Assembly (NCBI RefSeq): GCF_003293675.1
Contig: NZ_CP029984.1
Location: forward strand, 1,382,472-1,446,471
Direction: 5' to 3'
Length of the DNA: 64,000 nucleotides
From: Gardnerella leopoldii
Lineage (GTDB): Bacteria > Actinomycetota > Actinomycetes > Actinomycetales > Bifidobacteriaceae
Shown: positions 8,737 through 16,493 of the stretch, piece by piece
Position numbering within the stretch: position 1 is the stretch's first letter
Layout of the letters: each line of letters begins with the position of its first letter
The notes under the pieces: model-generated
Seen by the model: the letters and a program-made list of their open reading frames with translations, nothing else
The model's database searches: none
What the model was told of the DNA's origin: nothing
Program-made: the position numbers and the translations under genes

Positions 8737-10197
8737 TTAATACCAGCCAATTTCGCGCGAATGCTTTACTGCTCCACTAGGTGTTTTATATTTGCCCTTA
8801 ATGTAACTTAGACCCCAGCTAATTTGTATTGCGGCATCTTCATGCCAATTAGCTCCTGCGCTGCTCATTTTATTTCCAGGAAGAGCTTGAGGAATGCCAT
8901 AAGCGTGTGAGCTAGGATTTTCTGCGTTCCATCTCCATCCAGATTCCTTATTCCATAACCATAAAAGATCTTCCCATTCTTTACCGGTCCAACCCATTTG
9001 CGCAGCCGCGCCCTGAGCAAATAGTTTAGCTTGTTCTGGAGTAGCATGTACAAGGCTATCGGGATTAGAGCTTGGAGCGGGTGCAGGTGGATTAGCTGCA
9101 GGTGCGGGGGCAGCAGATGCGGTTTGTTGTTGAGTTTGTGATGTTTGCGCACCATTGTTACCATTCTGGTCTTTGCTTTGAGCCTGATTTTGCGTTTTCT
9201 GATTTTGTTGAGTTTGCTGTTGGCTGTTTTTCTTCTCCTGTTTTGCAGGCTGCTCAGTATTCTGCTTTTTGTGTTGAGAGTTTGTTTGTTGTTTGGATTG
9301 TTTTGACTTTTGTGTATTTGTATTATTTTTGTGAATTGGTGCGGGAGCAGCCTTACCTACAGCAATAACTTGATTAACTGCAGGCTTTACCAAATTTTGC
9401 GAAACTAGAGTTGCGCTTTCTGCTTTGCCATCTACGTATGTAACGTTATAAACATCTTCCCGCTCACCATTCACGCCAACTTGTTGTACAACGCGAGAAT
9501 TTGCTGGAAGTTTAGGATCTACTACAGTTTGTGTGGCAAAAGGTAATGAAACCGTACGAGTTTCTTTGCCATGAGTAACTCGAGAAACACGTAAAACAGT
9601 ATTTCCATCATCTTCTTCTACGCTTACGCGATCTTCCTTGCCGAGCACTATACCTTGAGAATCAAGAATTGCGCTCGCAGGTAAGTCTCCATTTTGCACA
9701 ACGCGTGTTTTCCCGTCAGCGATAACGCTAATTGGACCTTTTTTATTAATCGATAAGCCGCAAGTTAGTTTATCGTAAATATTTTGCAAATTTACTGTAA
9801 TTCGTGAAGCGTTCTTAGCATTAGCTTTAAAAAAGCCGATTAATTGATCGACACTAGTTGCAACAGTCCAGAACGGTATAGTTACTCCATCTACAGTGAT
9901 AGAAGTTTGATAAGCACTGCGAACTGTTACAGTAGAATGATTTGTGAGAATATCTCCAGAAGAAGAAATAATTTGATCGTGAGTTTTTACTGGCACGTGT
10001 TGTTCTTCCAATAAACGTATTGGATTTGTTGAATAAGTGCTTACAATACGCGTTTTTCCATTTACGATCATTGCAACAGATTTTTTAGCTGTAAATATAA
10101 ACAAGCTTGTTGCTGTGAGTGATATAGATAAAACGCAGGCGATTATTCTTGCACGACGCATCACTATTAATCGTCTAGGCGTCCATCGACGTGCCAT
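8737..10197 (-). CDS. Resuscitation-promoting-factor-like cell wall hydrolase (DUF348, G5 and transglycosylase-like domains)
   Basis: A 486-residue exported protein. Order: basic N-terminus and signal anchor (about residues 17-37), two or three DUF348-type ubiquitin-like repeats (about 40-200), a G5 domain (about 205-282, ending VNQVIAVGKA), a Gln/Lys/Asn-rich linker (about 290-380), and a C-terminal lytic-transglycosylase-like domain with LWNKESGWRWNAENPSS and YGIPQALPGNKM, where Glu418 aligns with the catalytic glutamate of the SLT family. RpfB of mycobacteria has the same front half but a different catalytic domain, so this is a bifidobacterial variant. The start ATG has GGGAG upstream. 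It is probably secreted and remodels peptidoglycan at growth or division. ksgA follows. Confidence 0.88.
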   Translation of the reverse strand: MARRWTPRRLIVMRRARIIACVLSISLTATSLFIFTAKKSVAMIVNGKTRIVSTYSTNPIRLLEEQHVPVKTHDQIISSSGDILTNHSTVTVRSAYQTSITVDGVTIPFWTVATSVDQLIGFFKANAKNASRITVNLQNIYDKLTCGLSINKKGPISVIADGKTRVVQNGDLPASAILDSQGIVLGKEDRVSVEEDDGNTVLRVSRVTHGKETRTVSLPFATQTVVDPKLPANSRVVQQVGVNGEREDVYNVTYVDGKAESATLVSQNLVKPAVNQVIAVGKAAPAPIHKNNTNTQKSKQSKQQTNSQHKKQNTEQPAKQEKKNSQQQTQQNQKTQNQAQSKDQNGNNGAQTSQTQQQTASAAPAPAANPPAPAPSSNPDSLVHATPEQAKLFAQGAAAQMGWTGKEWEDLLWLWNKESGWRWNAENPSSHAYGIPQALPGNKMSSAGANWHEDAAIQISWGLSYIKGKYKTPSGAVKHSREIGWY

Positions 10198-10265
10198 ACA
10201 ATCACTCCCTTCGCAATAATGCTAACTTTTCTATTATACCTTCAGTTTGGCATTCAAAATCGAAT

Positions 10266-10404
10266 GCAAAACAAAATAAAAGTGGGGGCGGGAGAGAAGG
10301 GGATATTCCCGCCCCCTATGAGGTGGAGCTGGTTGGGGGACGCTCCACTCTCACCTCGGAAACCCTGAGTTGGGGGAAGGTTCCCGAGTTCTTACTCGCG
10401 AAAA
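10266..10404 (-). ncRNA. 6C-type small RNA (C-rich loop tandem hairpins)
   Basis: On the minus strand there are consecutive hairpins with C-rich loops. Hairpin 1: a 10-bp stem CTCGGGAACC/GGTTTCCGAG (one G-U) with the loop TTCCCCCAACTCAG. Hairpin 2: GTGGAGC/GCTCCAC with the loop GTCCCCCAACCA. Hairpin 3: GGGGGCGGGA/TCCCGCCCCC with a TCCCC-containing loop, followed by ACTTTTATTTTG, an intrinsic terminator. A short CGAGT/ACTCG stem can form at the 5' end. Two stem-loops with cytosine runs define the actinobacterial 6C RNA family, whose loops pair with G-rich mRNA sites. These loops have five C rather than six. TATAAC at 10417-10412 is a possible -10 box. A leader of the rpf gene is the alternative, because the RNA points toward it. 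Confidence 0.72.
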
Positions 10405-10484
10405 GTTTTTTGTTATAAAGATGATCATGTGCGCAGATATAGATTTGTCATTTTCATAATACGCCATAATTGGCACTGTATATG

Positions 10485-10509
10485 AAAAATAGAAATCTTT
10501 TCTATTTTT
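10485..10509. terminator. A/T-rich inverted repeat, possible terminator of the tRNA-Thr transcript
   Basis: AAAAATAGAA and TTCTATTTTT form a perfect 10-bp stem around ATCTT, with T-rich ends on both strands. It lies downstream of tRNA-Thr and upstream of the 6C-like RNA. The stem is low in G+C, so termination would be weak. Confidence 0.4.
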
Positions 10510-10646
10510 GAATAGTTAATTAGCCACTATCCCCTCTGCTTTAATCATTTCACGTCATTATATGTGATACGAAAGATAACAAAACTATAGTTCTGGAATA
10601 TGTGAACAAAAAATAAGAAATACTCACGAAACGAGTGGAATAAAAA

Positions 10647-10723
10647 TGGAGCCTCCTGCCGGGATCGAACCGGCGACCTGCCGCTTACAAGGCGGCCGCT
10701 CTGGCCATCTGAGCTAAGGAGGC
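10647..10723 (-). tRNA. tRNA-Thr (anticodon UGU)
   Basis: The minus strand folds as a full cloverleaf: acceptor GCCTCCT/AGGAGGC, D-arm GCTC/GAGC, anticodon stem CCGCC/GGCGG around loop TTGTAAG or CTTGTAA with anticodon TGT, and T-arm GCCGGTTCGATCCCGGC. The 3' CCA is encoded (TCCA at 10650-10647). Confidence 0.95.
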
Positions 10724-10903
10724 GATGTTTTCTCGTTAGCATAACAAATCATGCTAAGTAGAACAATTGATTAGTGTACCATATGCCACGTCATTACAAA
10801 ATTACGGCGATGTTGAATATAGAAACGGCGTGTTTTTTGTTGTTTATATTTGTGTATTTGGCAATATAAGGCATTAACATAATGCAGTATGGAAGATACA
10901 AGC

Positions 10904-12727
10904 ATGTTCGATTTGCAGCCAGGGAATAATGTAGGCGGATACACGCTTATTTCTAGGCTTGGCGGCGGCGCAATGGGGTCAGTTTGGCGCGTTAATGACG
11001 ATGGCGGCAATCAATATGCTATGAAAATATTACGTGCTTCTGTTCGTACAAAACAGAGTGAAGATGAGGATTCTGAGCAGGAACGTGCTCGAATGCGTTT
11101 AAAACGTGAAGCTTTGGCTTTGCAGAGGATTCATCATCCAGGTGTTTGCGCGATAGTGGATATGGAATTAGATGCTTCAATCGCTTTTATTGTGACAGAA
11201 TTGATTGAAGGACATAATTTGCGCGAAGACGTGGATGAGAATGGGCCCTATATTGCAGATGATTTAGAGCGTCTTGCGCATAAGCTTATTGAAGCTGTTA
11301 AGGCAGTTCATGAAGCCGGTATTGTTCATCGCGATATTAAACCAACTAATGTAATGATTTCTGCTACTGGACCAGTATTAGTAGATTTTGGTATTGCGAT
11401 GGGTGAAGGTGAAAGCCATGTTACTCGCACGGGATTAGTGATGGGCACTCCTGGTTTTATTGCTCCAGAAATTATTGAAGGCGGAGATTCAGATGAACTT
11501 ACAGATTGGTGGTCTGTTGCTGCTGTGCTTGCATTTGCGGCTACCGGTAAGCCTGTTTTTGGCACAAAGCCTATGATGGCGGTTTTGGAGCGTGCTGCCT
11601 CAGGCAATGCAGATTTAACTGGGTTGCCTCCTAGAACAATGGCTGCTTTTCGTAAGGCGTTGAATCCGATTCGAGAACAGCGTTGCATGCTATCTGATTT
11701 AGAAAATGCAATTAGTCAAGATGCTATGGATCCTTTAGCCTGGCCGGAGGTGAACCGCCCTTTTGACCGTAATGCCACTAACATAACTATGCGTAAAATG
11801 TGGCGTGAAACGAGTCGTGAAACAAAAGAAAAAACTGCTATACTAACAAATTCTCGTACCTGCGATGCAGCTGGTACAGCTGGCATAACAAATCTTAACT
11901 CTGATGGAGAAACGCCAACCGTAACTGTTCGTTCTACTACTGTTATGCCGCATTCATTAGATAGTGAAGACGATAAAACATTTTGTGTAGATGAAAAAAC
12001 ACGAATTAATGCGTTAAACGATGTCGATTTACAGCATATACAGAACGACAATTCAAACAATTCACGTATTGCACAATCTTCAAAACTTATTCATGCTTCT
12101 AATAACGTTTTTGATAATGACAATATTGAAAATGAAGCAGGCGATTCCCTTCATGTTAAAAGTGATGAAGTGCCTTCTGTTGATCATACTCTTAATCAAC
12201 ATGATTATGTGCGTAAAGGAACATGGATACTGCTGATTTGTATAATTCTTCATTTAGCCATTGCTTGCTTAAGCATTCTCGATTCTATTGGTTTTGCGAT
12301 GGTTTTTATGTGGATTAGTGCAACATCCGGCTACAGTATTTCATCAAGCTTGCGAAGATGGCAACTTAACGATGGAATAATTCCTCGTCATGATTCTGTA
12401 GTGCGTATTGCAACTTTGCCATGGCATATTATTCGAGGATTCGTCTACATGCTTCCACGAGTTATAGCTATTGTGATTTCTGGAGGTATTGGAGCTGTTA
12501 TATATCCATTTCTCTGTGGTGATAATCCTGAATTACTTTCTATAGATGTTGGATCCTTGCGTATTCTTTTGCCAGCTTACTCACCTAATATTTTTTCAAA
12601 TACTGCATTTGGATATACTCTAGGATTTATTGTTGCATGGGTTGTTTTTGCTGTAGTTAAATGGACTACAAAATTCCGTTTAGGATTAGGTGCGTTATTT
12701 TATTCTGGAAAATCATTTGAAAAATAA
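10904..12727 (+). CDS. Serine/threonine protein kinase with C-terminal membrane domain
   Basis: A 607-residue PknB-type (Hanks) kinase. The catalytic domain (about residues 10-270) shows all key motifs: LGGGAMGSVW loop, lysine in YAMKIL, catalytic IVHRDIKPTNVM, metal-binding VDFGIAMG and activation-segment GTPGFIAPE. A hydrophilic linker of about 150 residues follows, then four or so membrane segments (for example WILLICIILHLAIACLSIL and FGYTLGFIVAWVVFAVV). A multi-pass C-terminus without PASTA repeats is unlike PknB, so the signal sensed may be lipidic or intramembrane. I chose the ATG at 10904 because GGAAG lies 8 bases upstream; ATG 10889 lacks a ribosome-binding site. It stands alone between tRNA-Thr and the DsbA-like pair. 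Confidence 0.9.
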   Translation: MFDLQPGNNVGGYTLISRLGGGAMGSVWRVNDDGGNQYAMKILRASVRTKQSEDEDSEQERARMRLKREALALQRIHHPGVCAIVDMELDASIAFIVTELIEGHNLREDVDENGPYIADDLERLAHKLIEAVKAVHEAGIVHRDIKPTNVMISATGPVLVDFGIAMGEGESHVTRTGLVMGTPGFIAPEIIEGGDSDELTDWWSVAAVLAFAATGKPVFGTKPMMAVLERAASGNADLTGLPPRTMAAFRKALNPIREQRCMLSDLENAISQDAMDPLAWPEVNRPFDRNATNITMRKMWRETSRETKEKTAILTNSRTCDAAGTAGITNLNSDGETPTVTVRSTTVMPHSLDSEDDKTFCVDEKTRINALNDVDLQHIQNDNSNNSRIAQSSKLIHASNNVFDNDNIENEAGDSLHVKSDEVPSVDHTLNQHDYVRKGTWILLICIILHLAIACLSILDSIGFAMVFMWISATSGYSISSSLRRWQLNDGIIPRHDSVVRIATLPWHIIRGFVYMLPRVIAIVISGGIGAVIYPFLCGDNPELLSIDVGSLRILLPAYSPNIFSNTAFGYTLGFIVAWVVFAVVKWTTKFRLGLGALFYSGKSFEK

Positions 12728-12859
12728 AAATAGTACGATACGTAATGTGTATTTTCCGTTGATGCCATCTACTAAACTGTGGTGAGGTTATTATTTCATT
12801 AGCAAGAATGCTGCTAGGAACTAGTCTTAGCATGCGAAATAAAGGGTTGAAGGATAACA

Positions 12860-13822
12860 ATGCCTAAAATTCAGATGCGTGATAATAAGCAGGGAGATTC
12901 ATCTGCTACTCGCCTACAAAGAACCATAGAAAATCGCGAACGTGCCGCGCGTGAGCGTCGTCAGCAAGCAATTATCGGCGTTATTGTAGTAATTATTGTT
13001 GCGGCTATGTTGGCTGCTGTAGGCATTACTGCGTATCAGGCAGCTTACGTTCAGCCTCAGAAAAAAGTAGAGCAATCTGCAAAATCTAATCATAATTTGG
13101 ATAATATTGATCCAAGTATTCGTCCAAGCGGTGTTAATTCTAAGAATGGAATTCTTCTTAGCAAGGATGGGTACGGTAAGCAAGCTGCTGGTGCTCCTAC
13201 AGTTGCTACTTATTTTGATCCTTTGTGCCCTGGTTGCGGAAACTTTAATCGTACTGTTGATGAAACTTTAATTAAAATGGTTGAAGCAGGTCAAATTAAC
13301 CTAGAACTTCACCCAATGTCATTCTTGGATGGACTTTCTACTGACCATTACTCGACTCGTGTTTCTAGTGCTATTGCTTATATCGCTTCATATGATAACG
13401 ATCCAAAGCATTTGCTTCAGTTTATCAATGGTATTTTTAACGAAAAATTCCAGCCGGAAGAAGGCGAGGGATATAAGCCTGTAAGCAATAAAGAATTGAT
13501 TAAACTGGCTAAGAAATCTGGAATTCCAAACGAAATTGCAAGTAAAGCTTTTAACCGCCAATATTTGAAGTGGCAGCTGCTAGTTAATAAATACACTCCT
13601 GATCGTAAGGAATTGTGGAATGTCAGCGGTTCAAATAAAGGATCTATGACAACTCCAACAGTAACTATTAACGATAAATTGCTTGATATGAATGCCATTA
13701 ATGAGAAAAAAATGAAGGTGCTTGATGCTCTGCTTCATTGCATTGGCTTGGATAAAAAGCAAGTTGGAGTTGCAGGTCAGATGCCTAAAGTGTCTGACAC
13801 TAGTTCCCCTATTGCATTGTAA
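12860..13822 (+). CDS. DsbA-like thioredoxin-fold protein, copy 1
   Basis: A 320-residue membrane-anchored thiol-disulfide oxidoreductase. A basic, coiled N-terminus is followed by one membrane segment (about residues 36-56, IIGVIVVIIVAAMLAAVGIT). The extracytoplasmic domain has the active site FDPLCPGCGNFN (CPGC) and the later cis-proline loop TTPTVTIND. This is the DsbA/BdbD-like family (thioredoxin_4) that oxidises exported proteins. A GAAGGA ribosome-binding site precedes the ATG. It is convergent with a close paralogue at 13918-14877, with a shared terminator between them. A central block is almost identical at DNA level to the paralogue. Confidence 0.88.
   Translation: MPKIQMRDNKQGDSSATRLQRTIENRERAARERRQQAIIGVIVVIIVAAMLAAVGITAYQAAYVQPQKKVEQSAKSNHNLDNIDPSIRPSGVNSKNGILLSKDGYGKQAAGAPTVATYFDPLCPGCGNFNRTVDETLIKMVEAGQINLELHPMSFLDGLSTDHYSTRVSSAIAYIASYDNDPKHLLQFINGIFNEKFQPEEGEGYKPVSNKELIKLAKKSGIPNEIASKAFNRQYLKWQLLVNKYTPDRKELWNVSGSNKGSMTTPTVTINDKLLDMNAINEKKMKVLDALLHCIGLDKKQVGVAGQMPKVSDTSSPIAL
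13148..13326 (+). repeat. Inverted repeat arm 1 (inside DsbA-like copy 1)
   Basis: These 179 bases match the reverse complement of 14414-14592 with only 3 differences (AAC against TCC just after the CPGC codons, counted as two changes, and A against T in a proline codon). They encode the segment around the CPGC active site. Confidence 0.9.
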
Positions 13823-13856
13823 ATAAGCTAAATTATAGAAATATAAATTATTAAAT

Positions 13857-13893
13857 AAAAACGGACGTTGAGTGTATTCTTAACGTCCGTTTT
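13857..13893. terminator. Bidirectional terminator between the two DsbA-like genes
   Basis: AAAACGGACGTT and AACGTCCGTTTT form a perfect 12-bp stem with a 13-base loop, and there are T tails on both strands. Confidence 0.88.
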
Positions 13894-13917
13894 AGTATAG
13901 AAATTACTTAATTTTAT

Positions 13918-14877
13918 TTATAAATCAAGCGGCTTGCTCTTATATGTAACTTTTGGCATATGGCCAGATTTGCCAACATGTTCTTTATCGATTCCCAAAG
14001 ACTTTAATATAGCTTCCAAAGGATCCATCTGCTTTTCAGAAGCTGCATTGAGATCTACTAGCTTACCATTAATTGTTACTGTTGGAGTTGTCATAGCGCC
14101 TTTATTAGAGCCAGAAACATTCCATAAAGCTTTTTCTTCTGGAGTATTCTCATTAATAACTTCTTGCCACTTAACATAGTGTAGGTTAAAGGCTTCATTC
14201 GCAATCTTATTTGCAACTCCAGCATCTTCAGCTAAATCAATAAGAGCTTTATTCGGTGTTGCTTGGTATCCATCGCCTTCTTCCGGCTGGAATCTTTCAC
14301 TAAAGATGCTATTGATAAACTGAAGCAAATGCTTTGGATCGTTATCATATGAGGCGATATAAGCAATACCGCTTGAGACGCGATAAGAATATTGATCTGA
14401 GCTAAAACGATTTAAGAATGACATAGGGTGAAGTTCTAGGTTAATTTGACCTGCTTCAACCATTTTAATTAAAGTTTCATCAACAGTACGATTAAAGGAT
14501 CCGCAACCAGGGCACAAAGGATCAAAATAAGTAGCAACTGTAGGAGCACCAGCAGCTTGCTTACCGTACCCATCCTTGCTAAGAAGAATTCCGCCTTGTA
14601 AATTAGATGCCGGTGGGATGTCAGAAGAAGGCAGTTTTTTAATCTCTTTGGCTATTTGGGAGTTTGCTGTATCCTCAATTTGTGTATCTGGCTTATTGGT
14701 TGTTGGATTTTCAATTTTTACTTGTGGTTTATTGATTGAATTGTAATAAGTCATAAACCCAGCTCCTGCAGCGAATGCAAGAATAACTAGTGCTATTACG
14801 ATGCCAATTAAGCTTTTACTATAAGGGGTATTTGATTTTTGTATTTCATCATTTGTTGTTTCTTGTTGTTGATCCAT
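13918..14877 (-). CDS. DsbA-like thioredoxin-fold protein, copy 2
   Basis: A 319-residue paralogue of the gene at 12860-13822. The start is the ATG at 14877 (MDQQQETTNDEIQ) with AAGGAG upstream; the frame remains open to 14961 but without support. It has a membrane anchor (about residues 22-42), a Pro/Thr-rich linker, then FDPLCPGCGSFN with the CPGC redox motif and the TTPTVTINGK cis-proline loop. N-termini and linkers of the two copies differ, while the active-site block is nearly identical. This suggests duplication followed by gene conversion, with possible specialisation of location or partner. No DsbB or VKOR partner is visible nearby. Confidence 0.87.
   Translation of the reverse strand: MDQQQETTNDEIQKSNTPYSKSLIGIVIALVILAFAAGAGFMTYYNSINKPQVKIENPTTNKPDTQIEDTANSQIAKEIKKLPSSDIPPASNLQGGILLSKDGYGKQAAGAPTVATYFDPLCPGCGSFNRTVDETLIKMVEAGQINLELHPMSFLNRFSSDQYSYRVSSGIAYIASYDNDPKHLLQFINSIFSERFQPEEGDGYQATPNKALIDLAEDAGVANKIANEAFNLHYVKWQEVINENTPEEKALWNVSGSNKGAMTTPTVTINGKLVDLNAASEKQMDPLEAILKSLGIDKEHVGKSGHMPKVTYKSKPLDL
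14414..14592 (-). repeat. Inverted repeat arm 2 (inside DsbA-like copy 2)
   Basis: Reverse-complement partner of 13148-13326, 176 of 179 bases identical. The arms are separated by about 1.1 kb that includes both gene ends and the terminator, so recombination between them would invert the interval. Confidence 0.9.
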
Positions 14878-14974
14878 AGTTATTCTCCTTTTGTGCGTCT
14901 TACTCGACACGCCGAGTTTATGCAAAATACTGATTTTTTGCTGTTTTTCTAAGATAAACATGATATATTAAGGC

Positions 14975-15106
14975 ATGGCTCAACGAAGAGAACCTTCAAT
15001 GGACCAGGTAAGTAAACTGTGGACGATTGATACCCGCCGATGTAGGAATTGGGGTCATGAGTGCACACCCTTCACTACGGATCGTTCGGCACGTACCTGC
15101 CGATGA
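14975..15106 (+). CDS. Possible 43-residue leader ORF upstream of msmK
   Basis: ATG at 14975 opens a 43-codon frame ([16 protein letters not shown], later [10 protein letters not shown] and ARTCR) ending at TGA 15104-15106, just before the msmK ribosome-binding site. TATATT at 14964-14969 could act as a -10 box that places the transcript start at or beside this ATG, which would make it leaderless. It has three cysteines and is basic. No homologue is recognised and the coding evidence is weak; it may simply be 5' untranslated sequence. Confidence 0.25.
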   Translation: MAQRREPSMDQVSKLWTIDTRRCRNWGHECTPFTTDRSARTCR

Positions 15107-15117
15107 AAGGACATATC

Positions 15118-16245
15118 ATGGCAGAAGTTGTATTTGATCATGTGACTCGTATATACCCGGGCAACGATAAGCCTTCGGTTGATGACTTGAACATGACTAT
15201 TAAAGATGGTGAGTTCCTCGTACTCGTTGGTCCATCTGGTTGCGGTAAGTCAACTACTTTGCGTATGTTGGCAGGTCTTGAAGAGGTTAACAAAGGACGT
15301 ATCCTCATCGGCGGTCAAGATGTTACTACAATGCAGCCAAAGGATCGCGATATTGCAATGGTCTTCCAGAATTATGCACTGTATCCACACATGACAGTTG
15401 CTGATAACATGGGCTTTGCTTTGAAGATTGCTGGTGTTCCTAAGGAAGAAATTCGCAAGCGTGTTGAAAAAGCTGCAGAAGTGTTGGATTTGACAGAGTA
15501 TTTGGATCGTAAGCCGAAGGCTTTGTCTGGTGGTCAGCGTCAGCGTGTTGCTATGGGTCGCGCAATTGTTCGTGAACCAAAAGTCTTCCTCATGGATGAG
15601 CCTCTTTCCAACCTTGATGCTAAGCTCCGCGTTCAGACTCGTACTCAGATTGCTGCTTTGCAGCGTCAGCTTGGTGTTACTACTCTGTACGTTACCCACG
15701 ATCAGACTGAAGCTTTGACCATGGGCGATCGCATTGCAGTGATTAAGCTTGGCGTATTGCAGCAGGTTGGAGCTCCTACTGAGCTTTATGACCGCCCTGC
15801 AAATGTATTCGTTGCAGGCTTCATTGGCTCGCCATCCATGAATATCAATCAGCACCCAGTTGTAAACGGTCGAGCTCAGATCGGTGAGGATTCTATAGTT
15901 CTTCCAGCTGAGGCTGTTGACAAGCTCACTGCAGAAGATAACGGACAGATTATTGTTGGCTTCCGTCCAGAAGATGCAAGCTTGGCAACATCCGATGATC
16001 CAAATGCGTTCTCCTTGAAGGTAATGAACGTGGAAGATCTCGGTTCCGATGGCTATATCTACGGCAATATCATCACCGATGGTTCTCCTGAGGAAGCATC
16101 TACGATGATGTCTGATCAAAACAAGCTCACTACTATTCGCGTGAACCCACGTGCTCTTCCAAAGGTTGGCGACACCGTGAAGATCAAGATTGATCCATCT
16201 AAGATGCATCTGTTCGCACCTTCTACGGAGTTGCGTTTGAACTAA
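15118..16245 (+). CDS. msmK: Sugar ABC transporter ATP-binding protein (MsmK/UgpC/MalK family)
   Basis: A 375-residue ATPase of the CUT1 carbohydrate importers. Walker [12 protein letters not shown]-loop [12 protein letters not shown], signature [16 protein letters not shown], Walker [15 protein letters not shown] and switch His in YVTHDQTEA are all intact. The C-terminal TOBE/OB regulatory domain (about residues 240-375) includes [10 protein letters not shown]. Start ATG 15118 has AAAGGA upstream; the open extension to GTG 15061 is not credible. No permease or binding protein is adjacent. In Gram-positives one MsmK-type ATPase often energises several separate sugar importers, which fits this solitary gene. 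Codon use looks adapted (many GCT/GGT/AAG), suggesting high expression. Confidence 0.93.
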   Translation: MAEVVFDHVTRIYPGNDKPSVDDLNMTIKDGEFLVLVGPSGCGKSTTLRMLAGLEEVNKGRILIGGQDVTTMQPKDRDIAMVFQNYALYPHMTVADNMGFALKIAGVPKEEIRKRVEKAAEVLDLTEYLDRKPKALSGGQRQRVAMGRAIVREPKVFLMDEPLSNLDAKLRVQTRTQIAALQRQLGVTTLYVTHDQTEALTMGDRIAVIKLGVLQQVGAPTELYDRPANVFVAGFIGSPSMNINQHPVVNGRAQIGEDSIVLPAEAVDKLTAEDNGQIIVGFRPEDASLATSDDPNAFSLKVMNVEDLGSDGYIYGNIITDGSPEEASTMMSDQNKLTTIRVNPRALPKVGDTVKIKIDPSKMHLFAPSTELRLN

Positions 16246-16303
16246 AAGTGTTGGTTTGCCTGCTTATATGAGCTAGTAAGCAAACTTTCGGTATAAGGTA
16301 TAG

Positions 16304-16336
16304 CGGGGTTCGCAGTATGACGCGAACCCCGTTTTT
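16304..16336 (+). terminator. Intrinsic terminator after msmK
   Basis: CGGGGTTCGC and GCGAACCCCG pair perfectly over 10 bp with an 8-base loop, followed by TTTTT. Confidence 0.92.
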
Positions 16337-16493
16337 GGCACAAAAAAGCAGCATAATAAGTGTGCAATAATACATCATTACAATGCATCGCTTATTATAT
16401 ATAGTTGTTATCAATAATTCGTCGGTGGTTGAGCTGTGTTTATCTGGAATGCAGTGATATCGTTGGCATGAGCTTGATTGGTAAATAAACTTT

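Noticed and set aside
10266..10404. ydaO-type cyclic di-AMP riboswitch, which often precedes rpf genes in actinobacteria
   Set aside because: The conserved GACAGCTAAC-like element and GGGGTGAATC-type core are not found; the twin C-rich hairpins fit 6C RNA better.
15061..15117. Upstream GTG start giving a 394-residue MsmK
   Set aside because: The extra residues are not MsmK-like, and ATG 15118 has a good ribosome-binding site directly upstream of the conserved start.
15250..16209. A 319-codon minus-strand frame opposite msmK
   Set aside because: Antisense shadow of a highly codon-biased gene; translated sequence has no domain pattern and no start signal.
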